A DNA stretch of 64,000 bases from Litoribacillus peritrichatus. GTDB lineage: Bacteria > Pseudomonadota > Gammaproteobacteria > Pseudomonadales > Litoribrevibacteraceae. Below the pieces are notes generated by a model that saw only the letters and a list, made by a program, of their open reading frames with translations, did not search any database and had not been told where the DNA came from. The translations under genes were made by a program, and so were the position numbers. Below are positions 17,401-26,127 of the stretch, piece by piece; within the stretch, counting starts at the first letter, position 1, and every line of letters starts with the position of its first letter. Location: the NCBI RefSeq assembly GCF_039537985.1, contig NZ_BAABBN010000003.1, positions 34,559 through 98,558 on the forward strand, written 5' to 3'.

Positions 17401-18357
17401 ATGGCATTATCTGATATCCAAATCGACTTTATGGGGCGACGCAAATTTGCGACGCTTATTTCCCTTATTCTATTAATAGGCTCTATTGCCTCGCTATCAA
17501 TTAATGGTCTTAAGTTTGGCCTTGATTTTACTGGGGGGACATTAATTGAGGTTGAGTATGACACCGTACCGGAGTTGTCGGATATTCGTAAGCAGTTGGA
17601 TGCGGCCGAATATAAAAACGTTGTAGTTCAGACCTTTGGTAAGCCGAATGATGTTTTGATTCGTATGCAAAGTGATAAGCCTGGGCTAGGAGAAGAGGTT
17701 CTTGAGGCGCTTGAGTCTGGCTCGGATTCTCATATCGTTTTACGGCGAACTGAGTACGTAGGGCCTCAGGTAGGAGAGGAGCTTAGGGAGCGAGGTGGCT
17801 TAGGTATGCTGTTTGCTCTGTTGGTTGTGATGGCGTACGTTGCTGTTCGTTTCCAATATAAGTTCTCTGTCGGTGCTGTCTTTGCGTTGGCTCATGATGT
17901 GATTATTGTTCTTGGGTTTTTCTCGCTGCTTCAACTTGATTTTGACTTAACTGTGCTAGGAGCGATTTTGGCGGTTATTGGTTATTCGTTGAACGATACG
18001 ATTGTAGTTTCGGATCGTATTCGAGAGAATTTCAGAATTGTCCGGATTGATTCGTCGATCGACATAATTAACCAGTCTTTGAATGAAACTCTGGGTCGTA
18101 CATTGATGACCTCTTTAACTACCTTGCTGGTGCTGTTGGCGCTGTATATTTTTGGTGGAACAAGCCTGGAAGGGTTCTCATTAGCTTTGCTGGTGGGTGT
18201 GGTTATTGGTACCTACTCTTCTGTTTATGTTGCGGGTACTATGTTGCTTGCTCAGAATATTACCAGAGAGGATATGATTCCGCCGCCTAAACCGGAAACG
18301 GAAGAGGGTGAAATCGAAGGTGATTATGAAGAGCCTAGACCTGAGGATTTTCGTTAA
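17401..18357 (+). CDS. secF: Protein translocase subunit SecF
   Basis: Partner of SecD in the RND-type SecDF complex. 318 residues with six helices. The family motif GLDFTGGTLIEVEY follows the first helix. The conserved GYSLNDTIVVSDRIREN and the ETLGRTLMTSLTTLLVLLAL region are present. The C-terminal tail is acidic and proline-rich (PKPETEEGEIEGDYEEPR). It lies 3 bp after secD and ends at a strong bidirectional terminator. Confidence 0.97.
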   Translation: MALSDIQIDFMGRRKFATLISLILLIGSIASLSINGLKFGLDFTGGTLIEVEYDTVPELSDIRKQLDAAEYKNVVVQTFGKPNDVLIRMQSDKPGLGEEVLEALESGSDSHIVLRRTEYVGPQVGEELRERGGLGMLFALLVVMAYVAVRFQYKFSVGAVFALAHDVIIVLGFFSLLQLDFDLTVLGAILAVIGYSLNDTIVVSDRIRENFRIVRIDSSIDIINQSLNETLGRTLMTSLTTLLVLLALYIFGGTSLEGFSLALLVGVVIGTYSSVYVAGTMLLAQNITREDMIPPPKPETEEGEIEGDYEEPRPEDFR

Positions 18358-18375
18358 TAAGTTTTTGTAAGAATG

Positions 18376-18411
18376 AAAAAGGGGCTTTAGATTTTCTAAA
18401 GCCCCTTTTTT
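18376..18411. terminator. Bidirectional intrinsic terminator between secF and the H-NS gene
   Basis: Perfect 11-bp stem GGGGCTTTAGA/TCTAAAGCCCC (18381-18391 and 18395-18405) with a TTT loop, flanked by A5 on the left and T6 on the right. It can stop both convergent genes. Confidence 0.92.
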
Positions 18412-18431
18412 AGTATTTAAATATCGCTAAA

Positions 18432-18752
18432 TTAAATACTGATATCGTCTAAGCTCTTTCCTGAGTTTAGTGCCTTTTCTACCCACTTCGGTTTTCTGCC
18501 GCGACCTGTCCATGTCTCAGCTGAGTTATCTGGATTCTGGTATTTAGGCGCAACTTTGGATTTTTTCTTTGATGGGTTTTTGAGTCCGTCCAGGACATCA
18601 TCTAAATCCAAACCGTGCTCATTAGCAATGTTGTGAATTTGTTGCAGCGCCGTTTTCTTAGCTTCCTTTGCCTTATCTTTAATGGTTTTTTCTAAATCGT
18701 TTTGTAAGGCTTTTAGATCTTCAAGACTATAATCATTAAAGTTAATGGACAT
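18432..18752 (-). CDS. H-NS family nucleoid-associated protein
   Basis: 106 residues. The N-terminal half (residues 1-50) is a charged coiled-coil oligomerisation region (LEDLKALQNDLEKTIKDKAKEA). The C-terminal half carries the H-NS DNA-binding signature, here VAPKYQNPDN followed by TWTGRGRKPKWVEKAL, in which the RGR core inserts into the minor groove of A+T-rich DNA. Such proteins silence horizontally acquired genes. The A+T-rich polysaccharide genes at the left of this window would be natural targets, but that is inference. It is transcribed towards secF from an A+T-rich upstream region. Confidence 0.92.
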   Translation of the reverse strand: MSINFNDYSLEDLKALQNDLEKTIKDKAKEAKKTALQQIHNIANEHGLDLDDVLDGLKNPSKKKSKVAPKYQNPDNSAETWTGRGRKPKWVEKALNSGKSLDDISI

Positions 18753-19000
18753 GTTTTTTAATAACCTTTGGTGTTTTAGTTTGTTTTGTGATTATAGCTA
18801 ATCAAAAAAATAATGCGAATATATGTGGCTTTTATATGGTTGTCTTTAGACTTCTTTACAAATTAATTGTTAGAAGTTTCATTTTATATTGTCAGGGCGG
18901 GAATTTATTATGCTTTGAATGGAAACTAATTCAGTTTAGCTTGGATATTGATCTGGGCTAGAAAATATTAAGTATTGAAAAGAGAAAGGTATGTTTAGGT

Positions 19001-19028
19001 AAAAAACGAGCCCAAGGGCTCGTTTTTA
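19001..19028 (-). terminator. Intrinsic terminator of aspC
   Basis: Stem ACGAGCCC/GGGCTCGT with a 2-nt loop and A6/T5 flanks. On the minus strand it ends in a T-run 17 bp past the aspC stop. The symmetric flanks mean it could also act on the plus strand. Confidence 0.88.
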
Positions 19029-19044
19029 GGATGTGAGGTGCGAA

Positions 19045-20235
19045 TTAAAGTGCTTCAATTGCTTTTTTGATTCGGCTGACGGCGTCTTCAAGTACTTCCA
19101 TGCTGGTGGCAAACGACAAGCGCATGTTGCCAGGGCTACCAAATGCTGAGCCAGGAACGACTGCTACGCCTGCTTCATTGAGTAGGTATTCAGCAAAGTC
19201 GAGGTCGTTATTGAACTTATCTGATTTAGTTATGATTTCCTGGGCGCTTGGGAATACGTAGAAAGTACCGTCGCCTGGAATGCAGTGAATGCCTTTAATG
19301 TCGTTTAAGGCGCTGACCATATAGTCGTGACGTTTCTTAAACTCGGTGACCATTTGTGCAACGCACTCCTGATCGCCATTAATTGCAGCTTCGGCAGCGT
19401 ATTGCGCGATTGAGGTTGGATTAGATGTGCTTTGAGACTGAATCTTCTTCATTGCGCCGATGAGCTTTGCCGGGCCTCCGGCATAACCAATGCGCCAGCC
19501 TGTCATGGAGTATGCTTTAGATACGCCATTTAATACGATCGTGCGGTCATATAATTCAGGGCAAACATCCAGAATGTTATTAAACCCTTCTTCGTTCCAC
19601 ATGATGTGTTCATACATGTCATCGGTGGCAATTAAGATATTAGGGTGTTTAAGTAATACATCTGCCAAAGCTTTAAATTCGGCTTTAGTATACGCCACCC
19701 CCGAAGGATTTGATGGGCTGTTAATAACAAATAATCTGGTTTTGTCTGTAATGGCTGCTTCTAGCTGTTGCGGCGTTATTTTGAAACGAGACTCAATGGT
19801 TGTTTCGATTGCAACAGGTGTGCCTTCTGCCATAGTGACCATGTCAGGGTAGGAAACCCAGTAAGGCGCAGGAATAATGACTTCGTCGCCCTTGTTAAGT
19901 AGAGCTAAAGCCAGGTTGAAAAAGCTTTGCTTGCCACCACAGGAAACTAAAATCTGATTTGGTTCATACGAAAGATTGTTGTCTCTTTGGAACTTTTTAA
20001 TAATCGCTTGTTTCAAAGAGGGGGTGCCGTCTACCGCCGTATATTTAGTGTAACCATTTTGTAGTGCAGTAATGGCAGCCTGTTTAATGTGATCCGGTGT
20101 GTCGAAATCAGGCTCGCCGGCACCAAGGCCGATAATGTCTTTACCTTCTGCTCGTAATTCTGCAGCACGGTTAGTGACAGCAAGCGTTGGTGAAGGCTTG
20201 ATTTGTTGTACGCGGTCAGACAGTTGTACGTCCAA
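19045..20235 (-). CDS. aspC: Aspartate aminotransferase (class I, subgroup Ib-like)
   Basis: A PLP enzyme interconverting aspartate/2-oxoglutarate and oxaloacetate/glutamate. 396 residues. The frame extends 50 codons further upstream, but that part reads like non-coding sequence. I chose the TTG at 20235, which is preceded by AAGAGGA at 7-bp spacing and gives the expected N-terminus (DVQLSDRVQQIKPSPTLAV). The PLP lysine is in NGVSKAYSMTGWRIGY. INSPSNPSG and the AGEPDFDTP segment are typical of the Thermus/Rhizobium-like AAT group. It diverges from uvrB. Confidence 0.93.
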   Translation of the reverse strand: MDVQLSDRVQQIKPSPTLAVTNRAAELRAEGKDIIGLGAGEPDFDTPDHIKQAAITALQNGYTKYTAVDGTPSLKQAIIKKFQRDNNLSYEPNQILVSCGGKQSFFNLALALLNKGDEVIIPAPYWVSYPDMVTMAEGTPVAIETTIESRFKITPQQLEAAITDKTRLFVINSPSNPSGVAYTKAEFKALADVLLKHPNILIATDDMYEHIMWNEEGFNNILDVCPELYDRTIVLNGVSKAYSMTGWRIGYAGGPAKLIGAMKKIQSQSTSNPTSIAQYAAEAAINGDQECVAQMVTEFKKRHDYMVSALNDIKGIHCIPGDGTFYVFPSAQEIITKSDKFNNDLDFAEYLLNEAGVAVVPGSAFGSPGNMRLSFATSMEVLEDAVSRIKKAIEAL

Positions 20236-20367
20236 TCTTAAATCCTCTTGAAAGGCCGAGTGTATGAATGCTATGCAGAAGTGGCATTTGGCAGTTTTAA
20301 TATTGCCACATCGCAGATAAACCCGCAGAATAATACAGTAAAATTGCCTAACCGTGAATAGAAGTCT

Positions 20368-22410
20368 ATGTCTGAAATCGTCCAATTATCCCCAAAAGTT
20401 AAGCCTTTAGAGGTTTTTTCTAAGTATCAGCCGGCAGGTGATCAGCCGCAGGCGATAAAATCCCTGGTTGAAGGTGTCCAGTCCGGGCTGGTGCATCAAA
20501 CGCTTCTGGGGGTAACTGGCTCTGGTAAAACCTTCACAATGGCGAATGTCATCGGTGAGCTACAGCGACCGGCCATTGTTTTGGCGCACAATAAAACACT
20601 GGCAGCTCAGTTGTATGGCGAATTTAAAGAGTTCTTCCCGAATAACTCGGTTGAATATTTTGTTTCTTATTATGATTATTATCAACCAGAGGCGTATGTT
20701 CCAAGTTCGGATACGTTTATTGATAAAGATGCTTCGGTAAATGAGCATATTGAGCAAATGCGGTTATCTGCCACGAAAGCGTTATTGGAACGTAAAGACT
20801 GCATTATTGTTGCAACTGTTTCTTCGATTTATGGTTTGGGTGATCCTAATTCGTATTTAGGGATGATGTTGCATTTGGTGCGAGGGGATCAAATAGATCA
20901 GCGGAAGATAATTCGACGGTTGGCAGAGCTTCAATATACTCGTAATGATGCTGACTTTCGAAGAGCTACTTATCGGGTGCGTGGGGACGTTATTGATGTG
21001 TTTCCAGCGGAATCAGAAAAAGAAGCCGTAAGAATTGAATTATTTGATGATGAAATTGAACAGCTGAGCATATTTGATCCTTTAACGGGAGAGGTTTTAA
21101 ATAAGGTTCCACGAGTTACGGTTTATCCGAAAACCCACTACGTTACTCCAAGAGAAAAAATATTAGACGCTATTGAAGATATTAAAGTTGAGTTGGAAGA
21201 AAGGCTTCAGTATTTAAAGGATAATAATAAGTTGGTTGAGGCGCAGCGACTTGAGCAACGCACGCGTTATGATTTAGAAATGATGCAAGAGTTGGGTTAT
21301 TGCACTGGCATTGAAAACTACTCCCGCTATTTATCCGGAAGGGAGGCGGGGAATGCTCCTCCGACTTTATTTGATTATATTCCGCCGGAAGCGGTTCTTT
21401 TTATTGATGAGTCTCATGTGACGGTTCCGCAATTGGGCGCTATGTATAAAGGGGATCGAAGTCGAAAAGAAACCCTGGTTGAATATGGATTTCGACTGCC
21501 TTCTGCTTTGGATAATCGTCCGATGCGCTTTGATGAATGGGAAAAGATTGCGCCTCAAATGATTTTTGTTTCTGCAACGCCTTCCAAGTATGAAGAGGAG
21601 CACGCCTCTCAAATTGTTGAGCAAGTGGTAAGACCAACCGGCTTGCTTGATCCCGAGATTGAAATACGTCCGGCAACGACGCAGGTGGATGATTTGTTGT
21701 CGGAGATTCGTAAGACGGTGCAAAAAGATGAGCGGGTTTTGGCGACGGTGCTGACCAAACGAATGGCTGAAGACTTGACGGACTACTTGATGGATCACGG
21801 GGTTAGAGTTCGTTATCTGCACTCGGATATTGATACGGTAGAGCGGGTTGAGATTATTCGGGATTTAAGGCTGGGTGAGTTTGATGTGTTAGTTGGAATC
21901 AACTTGCTCAGAGAGGGTCTTGATATGCCAGAGGTGTCCTTGGTTGCAATCCTGGATGCAGATAAAGAGGGTTTTTTACGATCCGATCGCTCGCTGATCC
22001 AGACCATTGGGCGTGCGGCTCGAAATGTAAATGGCAAAGCTATTTTGTATGCGGATCGAACTACTGGCTCCATGGAAAGGGCGATTGGGGAGACTCAGCG
22101 ACGTAGAGCGAAGCAGGAAGCCTTTAATGAAGAAAACGGAATTACACCGAAAGGGCTGAATAAATCTGTTACTGACATTATGGAGGGCGCTGTCCCTGGC
22201 GGAAAGGGTAAGCAGCGATCACGAAAAGTTGCTGAAGAGGCAGCAGCGTATGATTCTGAGCCTAAGCACATGACACCTGCAGAAATACAAAAGGAATTGG
22301 TGCGAATAGAAGATGAAATGTATAAAGCGGCCAAAAATCTCGAATTTGAAAAGGCAGCAAAAATGCGTGATGAAATAGTGCGCTTGAAACAAGAATTGAT
22401 TGTGGAATAA
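20368..22410 (+). CDS. uvrB: Excinuclease ABC subunit B
   Basis: Central damage-verifying protein of nucleotide excision repair, loaded by UvrA and then bound by UvrC. 680 residues. Walker A is GVTGSGKTFT. The beta-hairpin region carries YYDYYQPEAYVP. DESHV is the DEAD-like motif, and the helicase motif VI is QTIGRAARN. The C-terminal UVR domain (last about 40 residues, EDEMYKAAKNLEFEKAAKMRDEI) that contacts UvrC is intact. I saw no full LexA box in the upstream 130 bp. Confidence 0.98.
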   Translation: MSEIVQLSPKVKPLEVFSKYQPAGDQPQAIKSLVEGVQSGLVHQTLLGVTGSGKTFTMANVIGELQRPAIVLAHNKTLAAQLYGEFKEFFPNNSVEYFVSYYDYYQPEAYVPSSDTFIDKDASVNEHIEQMRLSATKALLERKDCIIVATVSSIYGLGDPNSYLGMMLHLVRGDQIDQRKIIRRLAELQYTRNDADFRRATYRVRGDVIDVFPAESEKEAVRIELFDDEIEQLSIFDPLTGEVLNKVPRVTVYPKTHYVTPREKILDAIEDIKVELEERLQYLKDNNKLVEAQRLEQRTRYDLEMMQELGYCTGIENYSRYLSGREAGNAPPTLFDYIPPEAVLFIDESHVTVPQLGAMYKGDRSRKETLVEYGFRLPSALDNRPMRFDEWEKIAPQMIFVSATPSKYEEEHASQIVEQVVRPTGLLDPEIEIRPATTQVDDLLSEIRKTVQKDERVLATVLTKRMAEDLTDYLMDHGVRVRYLHSDIDTVERVEIIRDLRLGEFDVLVGINLLREGLDMPEVSLVAILDADKEGFLRSDRSLIQTIGRAARNVNGKAILYADRTTGSMERAIGETQRRRAKQEAFNEENGITPKGLNKSVTDIMEGAVPGGKGKQRSRKVAEEAAAYDSEPKHMTPAEIQKELVRIEDEMYKAAKNLEFEKAAKMRDEIVRLKQELIVE

Positions 22411-22437
22411 AAAATAATGCAATTTGTTGTTTTGATG

Positions 22438-22465
22438 TTGCTTTTATCAAAAATCTCCATATAAT
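22438..22465 (+). promoter_or_regulatory. Sigma-70 promoter of tRNA-Val
   Basis: The -35 box TTGCTT (22438-22443) and -10 box TATAAT (22460-22465) have a 16-bp spacer and a G+C-rich discriminator (gccgtgc), typical of stable-RNA promoters. Confidence 0.75.
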
Positions 22466-22510
22466 GCCGTGCTCATCTTATCAATCACTTTCTTTGGTGG
22501 TTGAGCTTGG

Positions 22511-22587
<77 letters not shown>

Positions 22588-22748
22588 ATTTCCCAATGCT
22601 CGGTTGTCCTTATTTATCTTCGTTTACTTTAATCTTTCGGTTGACACCTGTTTGCTGCACTCTTAGCATTGCTTGCTTATTTTTATATATCAATTCTTTA
22701 CATACATCATGTGGCCTTTGGTAGGGGCCACCACTGAGAGGACAAATA

Positions 22749-24668
22749 ATGCCTGTTATTACTCTTCCTGACGGAAGTCAGCGTACTTTTGATCAAGCTG
22801 TAACTATTATGCAAGTGGCTGAGGACATTGGTCCTGGTTTGGCCAAGGCAACCATTGCTGGTCGTGTTAATGGTGAGCTACAAGACGCATGTGAATTAAT
22901 CTCTGATGATGCGGATCTTGCAATTATTACAGCTAAGAATGAAGAGGGCGTGGAAATTATTCGTCATTCTTGTGCTCACTTGATTGGTCATGCTATTAAG
23001 CAGCTTCGCCCGGACGTGAAGATGGCGATTGGTCCTGTTATTGAAGATGGTTTTTATTACGATATCGAAACAGATGCGCCTTTTACGCCAGAAGATATGG
23101 CTGCGCTTGAAAAGCGTATGAAAGATCTGATAGCAAGTAATTACGATGTTGTTAAGAAGTGGACGCCCGTCGCTGAGGCGCGAGCGCTGTTTGAATCGCG
23201 TAATGAAACGTACAAGATGGAGATTATTGATCAGCTGGATGAGTCAGTTGAGCAAGTGGGTCTTTATCATCATGAAGAATATGTGGATATGTGTCGTGGT
23301 CCGCACGTACCGAATACTCGTTTCTTAAAGGCATTCCAGTTAACCAAGTTGGCGGGTGCTTACTGGCGTGCAGACAGCAATAATAAGATGTTAACCCGTA
23401 TTTATGGGACGGCTTGGGCGGATAAGAAAGAGCTGAAGGCTTATATAAAGCGCATTGAAGAAGCTGAAAAGCGTGATCACCGAAAACTGGCGAAGAAGCT
23501 GGATCTTTTCCATATGCAGGAAGAGGCGCCGGGCATGGTATTTTGGCATCCTAAGGGATGGTCACTGTATCAGGGCTTAGAGCAGTACATGCGCCAAAAG
23601 CAACGTGAAAAAGGTTATCAGGAAATTAAAACACCGCAGGTGGTGGATCGTTCTCTTTGGGAGAAATCCGGTCACTGGGATAAATTTAAAGAGGATATGT
23701 TCACGACGGGTTCTGAAAGTCGTGATTATGCGATTAAGCCAATGAACTGTCCGTGTCACGTTCAGGTTTATAATCAGGGGCTGAGAAGCTATCGGGATTT
23801 GCCTTTGCGTTTGGCTGAATTCGGTTGTTGTCATCGAAATGAGCCGTCCGGTGCGTTGCACGGTATTATGCGTGTACGAGGTTTTGTTCAGGACGATGCG
23901 CACATTTTTGTTACTGAAGATGCCATTCAGCAAGAGGTTTCTGAGTTTATTGATTTCTTGCATGAGGTTTATGACGACTTTGGTTTTGAAGAGCTGATTT
24001 ATAAGTTGTCGACTCGTCCTGAAAATCGAGTGGGCTCTGATGAAATTTGGGATAAAGCAGAAAAAGCGCTGGGCGATGCTTTGGATGCAAAGGACTTACC
24101 TTGGGAAGAGTTGCCAGGTGAAGGTGCGTTTTACGGGCCTAAGATTGAATTCTCCCTGAAGGACTGTCTGGGTCGGGTATGGCAGTGTGGTACGATTCAG
24201 GTCGATTTCTCAATGCCGGGGCGTTTAGGTGCTGAATACGTCGATGAAAACGGTGAAAGAAAAGCGCCGGTTATGCTTCATCGTGCTATTCTTGGTTCGT
24301 TCGAGCGATTTATTGGTATTTTGATCGAGCACTATGAAGGTAAATTCCCGGTTTGGTTAGCGCCGGTTCAGGTTGTTTTGATGAATATTACGGGCAGACA
24401 GTCTGAATATGTCGAAAATATTGCGAAAAAACTGACCGAGAAGGGATTTAGAGTAAATGCGGACTTGAGAAATGAGAAGATCGGCTTTAAAATTCGCGAA
24501 CATACTCTACAAAAAGTTCCTTATCAGATTGTTGTAGGCGATAAGGAAATGGAAAACGAAGAAGTAGCGGTGCGTGCTCTAAACGGTGAAGACCTTGGAA
24601 CAATGTCGATTGCGGCCTTGGAAGATCTTCTGAATGCTAAAATAGCAGAGCGCGGACGTAAGCAATAA
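22749..24668 (+). CDS. thrS: Threonyl-tRNA synthetase
   Basis: Charges tRNA-Thr and edits mis-charged serine. 639 residues, full length. It has an N-terminal TGS domain (residues 1-61), an editing domain with the HSCAHLIGHA metal-type motif, a class II catalytic core with the zinc-site NCPCHVQVYN and the motif 2 FGCCHRNEPSGAL, motif 3 HRAILGSFERFIG, and a C-terminal anticodon-binding domain beginning PVWLAPVQV. It is followed after 14 bp by infC, the conserved thrS-infC-rpmI-rplT order. Confidence 0.98.
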   Translation: MPVITLPDGSQRTFDQAVTIMQVAEDIGPGLAKATIAGRVNGELQDACELISDDADLAIITAKNEEGVEIIRHSCAHLIGHAIKQLRPDVKMAIGPVIEDGFYYDIETDAPFTPEDMAALEKRMKDLIASNYDVVKKWTPVAEARALFESRNETYKMEIIDQLDESVEQVGLYHHEEYVDMCRGPHVPNTRFLKAFQLTKLAGAYWRADSNNKMLTRIYGTAWADKKELKAYIKRIEEAEKRDHRKLAKKLDLFHMQEEAPGMVFWHPKGWSLYQGLEQYMRQKQREKGYQEIKTPQVVDRSLWEKSGHWDKFKEDMFTTGSESRDYAIKPMNCPCHVQVYNQGLRSYRDLPLRLAEFGCCHRNEPSGALHGIMRVRGFVQDDAHIFVTEDAIQQEVSEFIDFLHEVYDDFGFEELIYKLSTRPENRVGSDEIWDKAEKALGDALDAKDLPWEELPGEGAFYGPKIEFSLKDCLGRVWQCGTIQVDFSMPGRLGAEYVDENGERKAPVMLHRAILGSFERFIGILIEHYEGKFPVWLAPVQVVLMNITGRQSEYVENIAKKLTEKGFRVNADLRNEKIGFKIREHTLQKVPYQIVVGDKEMENEEVAVRALNGEDLGTMSIAALEDLLNAKIAERGRKQ

Positions 24669-24682
24669 CTGGAGATATAGCA

Positions 24683-25219
24683 ATTAGAAATCCAAAAGCA
24701 CGTAGCGGTAAAGATCAGACTCCTATTAATGAGAATATTCGCGCAACAGAAGTTCGTTTGATAGGAGCGGATGGCGATCAGGTTGGGGTAGTACCTTTAG
24801 AGGAAGCACTACAAGCAGCCAAATCAGCCGAATTGGATTTGGTACAGATTTCAGACGGTGATCCAATCGTATGTAAGGTGATGGATTACGGAAGAAAGGT
24901 GTACGAAGATAAGCAGCGTCAGAAGTTGGCTAAGAAAAAGCAAACTAAGACGCAGCTTAAAGAAATGAAGTTTCGTCCTGGCACTGAAGAAGGGGATTAT
25001 CAGGTAAAACTACGCAACCTGATACGTTTCCTTGAGAAGGGGGATAAGGCTAAGATTTCGTTAAGATTTCGAGGCCGTGAAATGGCGCACCAGGACATCG
25101 GCATGCAGTTGATGACGAGACTTGAAAAAGATCTCGAAGTTTACGGCACCGTCGAGCAGCGCCCGAAACTGGAAGGTCGTCAAATGACCATGGTTTTGGC
25201 CCCCAAAAAGAAGAAATAA
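24683..25219 (+). CDS. infC: Translation initiation factor IF-3, AUU start
   Basis: IF-3 proofreads initiator tRNA and start codon and keeps the 30S subunit free. 178 residues. No ATG, GTG or TTG gives the full N-terminus. The frame extends upstream to an ATT at 24683 preceded by GGAG (24671-24674) at 8-nt spacing, giving the expected N-domain (residues PINENIRATEVRLIG). Starting at the in-frame TTG 24758 would delete this conserved part. AUU is the known infC start in E. coli, where it allows IF-3 to repress its own mRNA. The later motifs KEMKFRPGTEEGDYQVK and RFRGREMAHQDIGM are intact. Confidence 0.95.
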   Translation: MRNPKARSGKDQTPINENIRATEVRLIGADGDQVGVVPLEEALQAAKSAELDLVQISDGDPIVCKVMDYGRKVYEDKQRQKLAKKKQTKTQLKEMKFRPGTEEGDYQVKLRNLIRFLEKGDKAKISLRFRGREMAHQDIGMQLMTRLEKDLEVYGTVEQRPKLEGRQMTMVLAPKKKK

Positions 25220-25236
25220 GTAATTTCGTAAGTAAC

Positions 25237-25275
25237 AGCCTGGGCTTCAATAATTTTATTGTTGAGGGTCGGGCT
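25237..25275 (+). promoter_or_regulatory. Long imperfect hairpin in the infC-rpmI leader
   Basis: Arms beginning AGCCTGGGCTTCAATAA and ending TTATTGTTGAGGGTCGGGCT fold into an interrupted stem in the 151-nt gap before rpmI. In E. coli this leader binds ribosomal protein L20 for feedback control. Whether this hairpin does the same is inference; a partial attenuator is the alternative. Confidence 0.45.
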
Positions 25276-25370
25276 TTGCTTGCTTTTGCCTATTGATTTA
25301 TTTAACTGAGCTCCTTTCTTGCGTTAATGGTTAGCGTATTGAAAGAGATGCTGAATGCGGAGTTTTAGAA

Positions 25371-25568
25371 ATGCCTAAAATGAAGACAAAGCGCGGTGCA
25401 GCTAAGCGCTTTAAAAAGACTGCAAACGGTTTTAAACACCGTCAATCTCATACCAGTCATATTTTGACTAAGAAGAGTACTAAGCGTAAGCGTCAGCTTC
25501 GTCCAAAGCATCAGGTTGAGAAGTCAGATGTGAAGTTGGTTCAGCGTATGGTTCCTTACGTAAGATAA
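25371..25568 (+). CDS. rpmI: Ribosomal protein bL35
   Basis: 65 residues, highly basic, with the family opening PKMKTKRGAAKRFKKTA and the internal HILTKKSTKRKRQLR. Part of the large subunit. It lies 25 bp before rplT, as in nearly all bacteria. Confidence 0.98.
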   Translation: MPKMKTKRGAAKRFKKTANGFKHRQSHTSHILTKKSTKRKRQLRPKHQVEKSDVKLVQRMVPYVR

Positions 25569-25593
25569 ATTGATTGGTAAGAGGGTTTAAGTT

Positions 25594-25950
25594 ATGCCTC
25601 GCGTAAAACGTGGTGTTCAGGCGCGTCGTCGCCATAAGAAGATTTTAAAGCAAGCTAAAGGTTACTACGGAGCTCGTAGTCGTGTATTTCGCGTTGCTAA
25701 GCAAGCGGTAATCAAAGCTGGTCAATATGCATACCGTGACCGTCGTCAGCGTAAGCGTCAATTCCGTGCTCTATGGATTGCTCGTATTAACGCTGGTGCG
25801 CGTTTGAATGGTTTGTCTTATAGCCGTTTCATCTCTGGTCTTAAAAAGTCCAGCGTTGAGATTGACCGTAAGATCCTGGCTGATCTTGCTGTTAATGATA
25901 AAGCCGCTTTCACAGCGTTAGTTGAGAAGGCAAAAACTGCTTTGGCGTAA
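25594..25950 (+). CDS. rplT: Ribosomal protein bL20
   Basis: 118 residues. It opens with PRVKRGVQARRRHKKILK and has the YAYRDRRQRKRQFRALWI and NGLSYSRFI motifs. It binds 23S rRNA early in assembly and, in E. coli, represses its own operon. It ends at a strong terminator. Confidence 0.98.
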   Translation: MPRVKRGVQARRRHKKILKQAKGYYGARSRVFRVAKQAVIKAGQYAYRDRRQRKRQFRALWIARINAGARLNGLSYSRFISGLKKSSVEIDRKILADLAVNDKAAFTALVEKAKTALA

Positions 25951-25972
25951 GTCTTAGAGTTTGCTTTTAAAA

Positions 25973-25997
25973 AGAGGGCTTAGGCCCTCTTTTTTTA
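25973..25997 (+). terminator. Intrinsic terminator after rplT
   Basis: Stem AGAGGGC/GCCCTCT with a TTAG loop followed by T7. A second small hairpin (CCTGA/TCAGG plus TTTTT) follows at about 26001-26018. Confidence 0.9.
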
Positions 25998-26049
25998 TGC
26001 CTGAATTTCAGGTTTTTAACTGGGCTTATGTACCATTTTTACTACTTCT

Positions 26050-26065
26050 CAGGTAATATTACCTG
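26050..26065. promoter_or_regulatory. Perfect 16-bp palindrome upstream of pheS
   Basis: CAGGTAATATTACCTG is its own reverse complement and lies 63 bp before the pheS start. It could be a dimeric regulator's operator or a small RNA hairpin. No T-run follows directly. The function is unknown. Confidence 0.5.
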
Positions 26066-26127
26066 TCATTTTTCTCGGCAATTTTAATACTGTCGGTTGT
26101 CAATTATTTTCGCAACGGGAACCTTTC

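Noticed and set aside
20300..20367. LexA (SOS) box upstream of uvrB
   Set aside because: Only a half-site (tacagta) is seen; the matching CTG is absent at the required spacing.
20236..20385. A 50-codon N-terminal extension of aspC
   Set aside because: The extra residues do not resemble the family, overlap the uvrB start, and a TTG with a good ribosome site gives the expected N-terminus.
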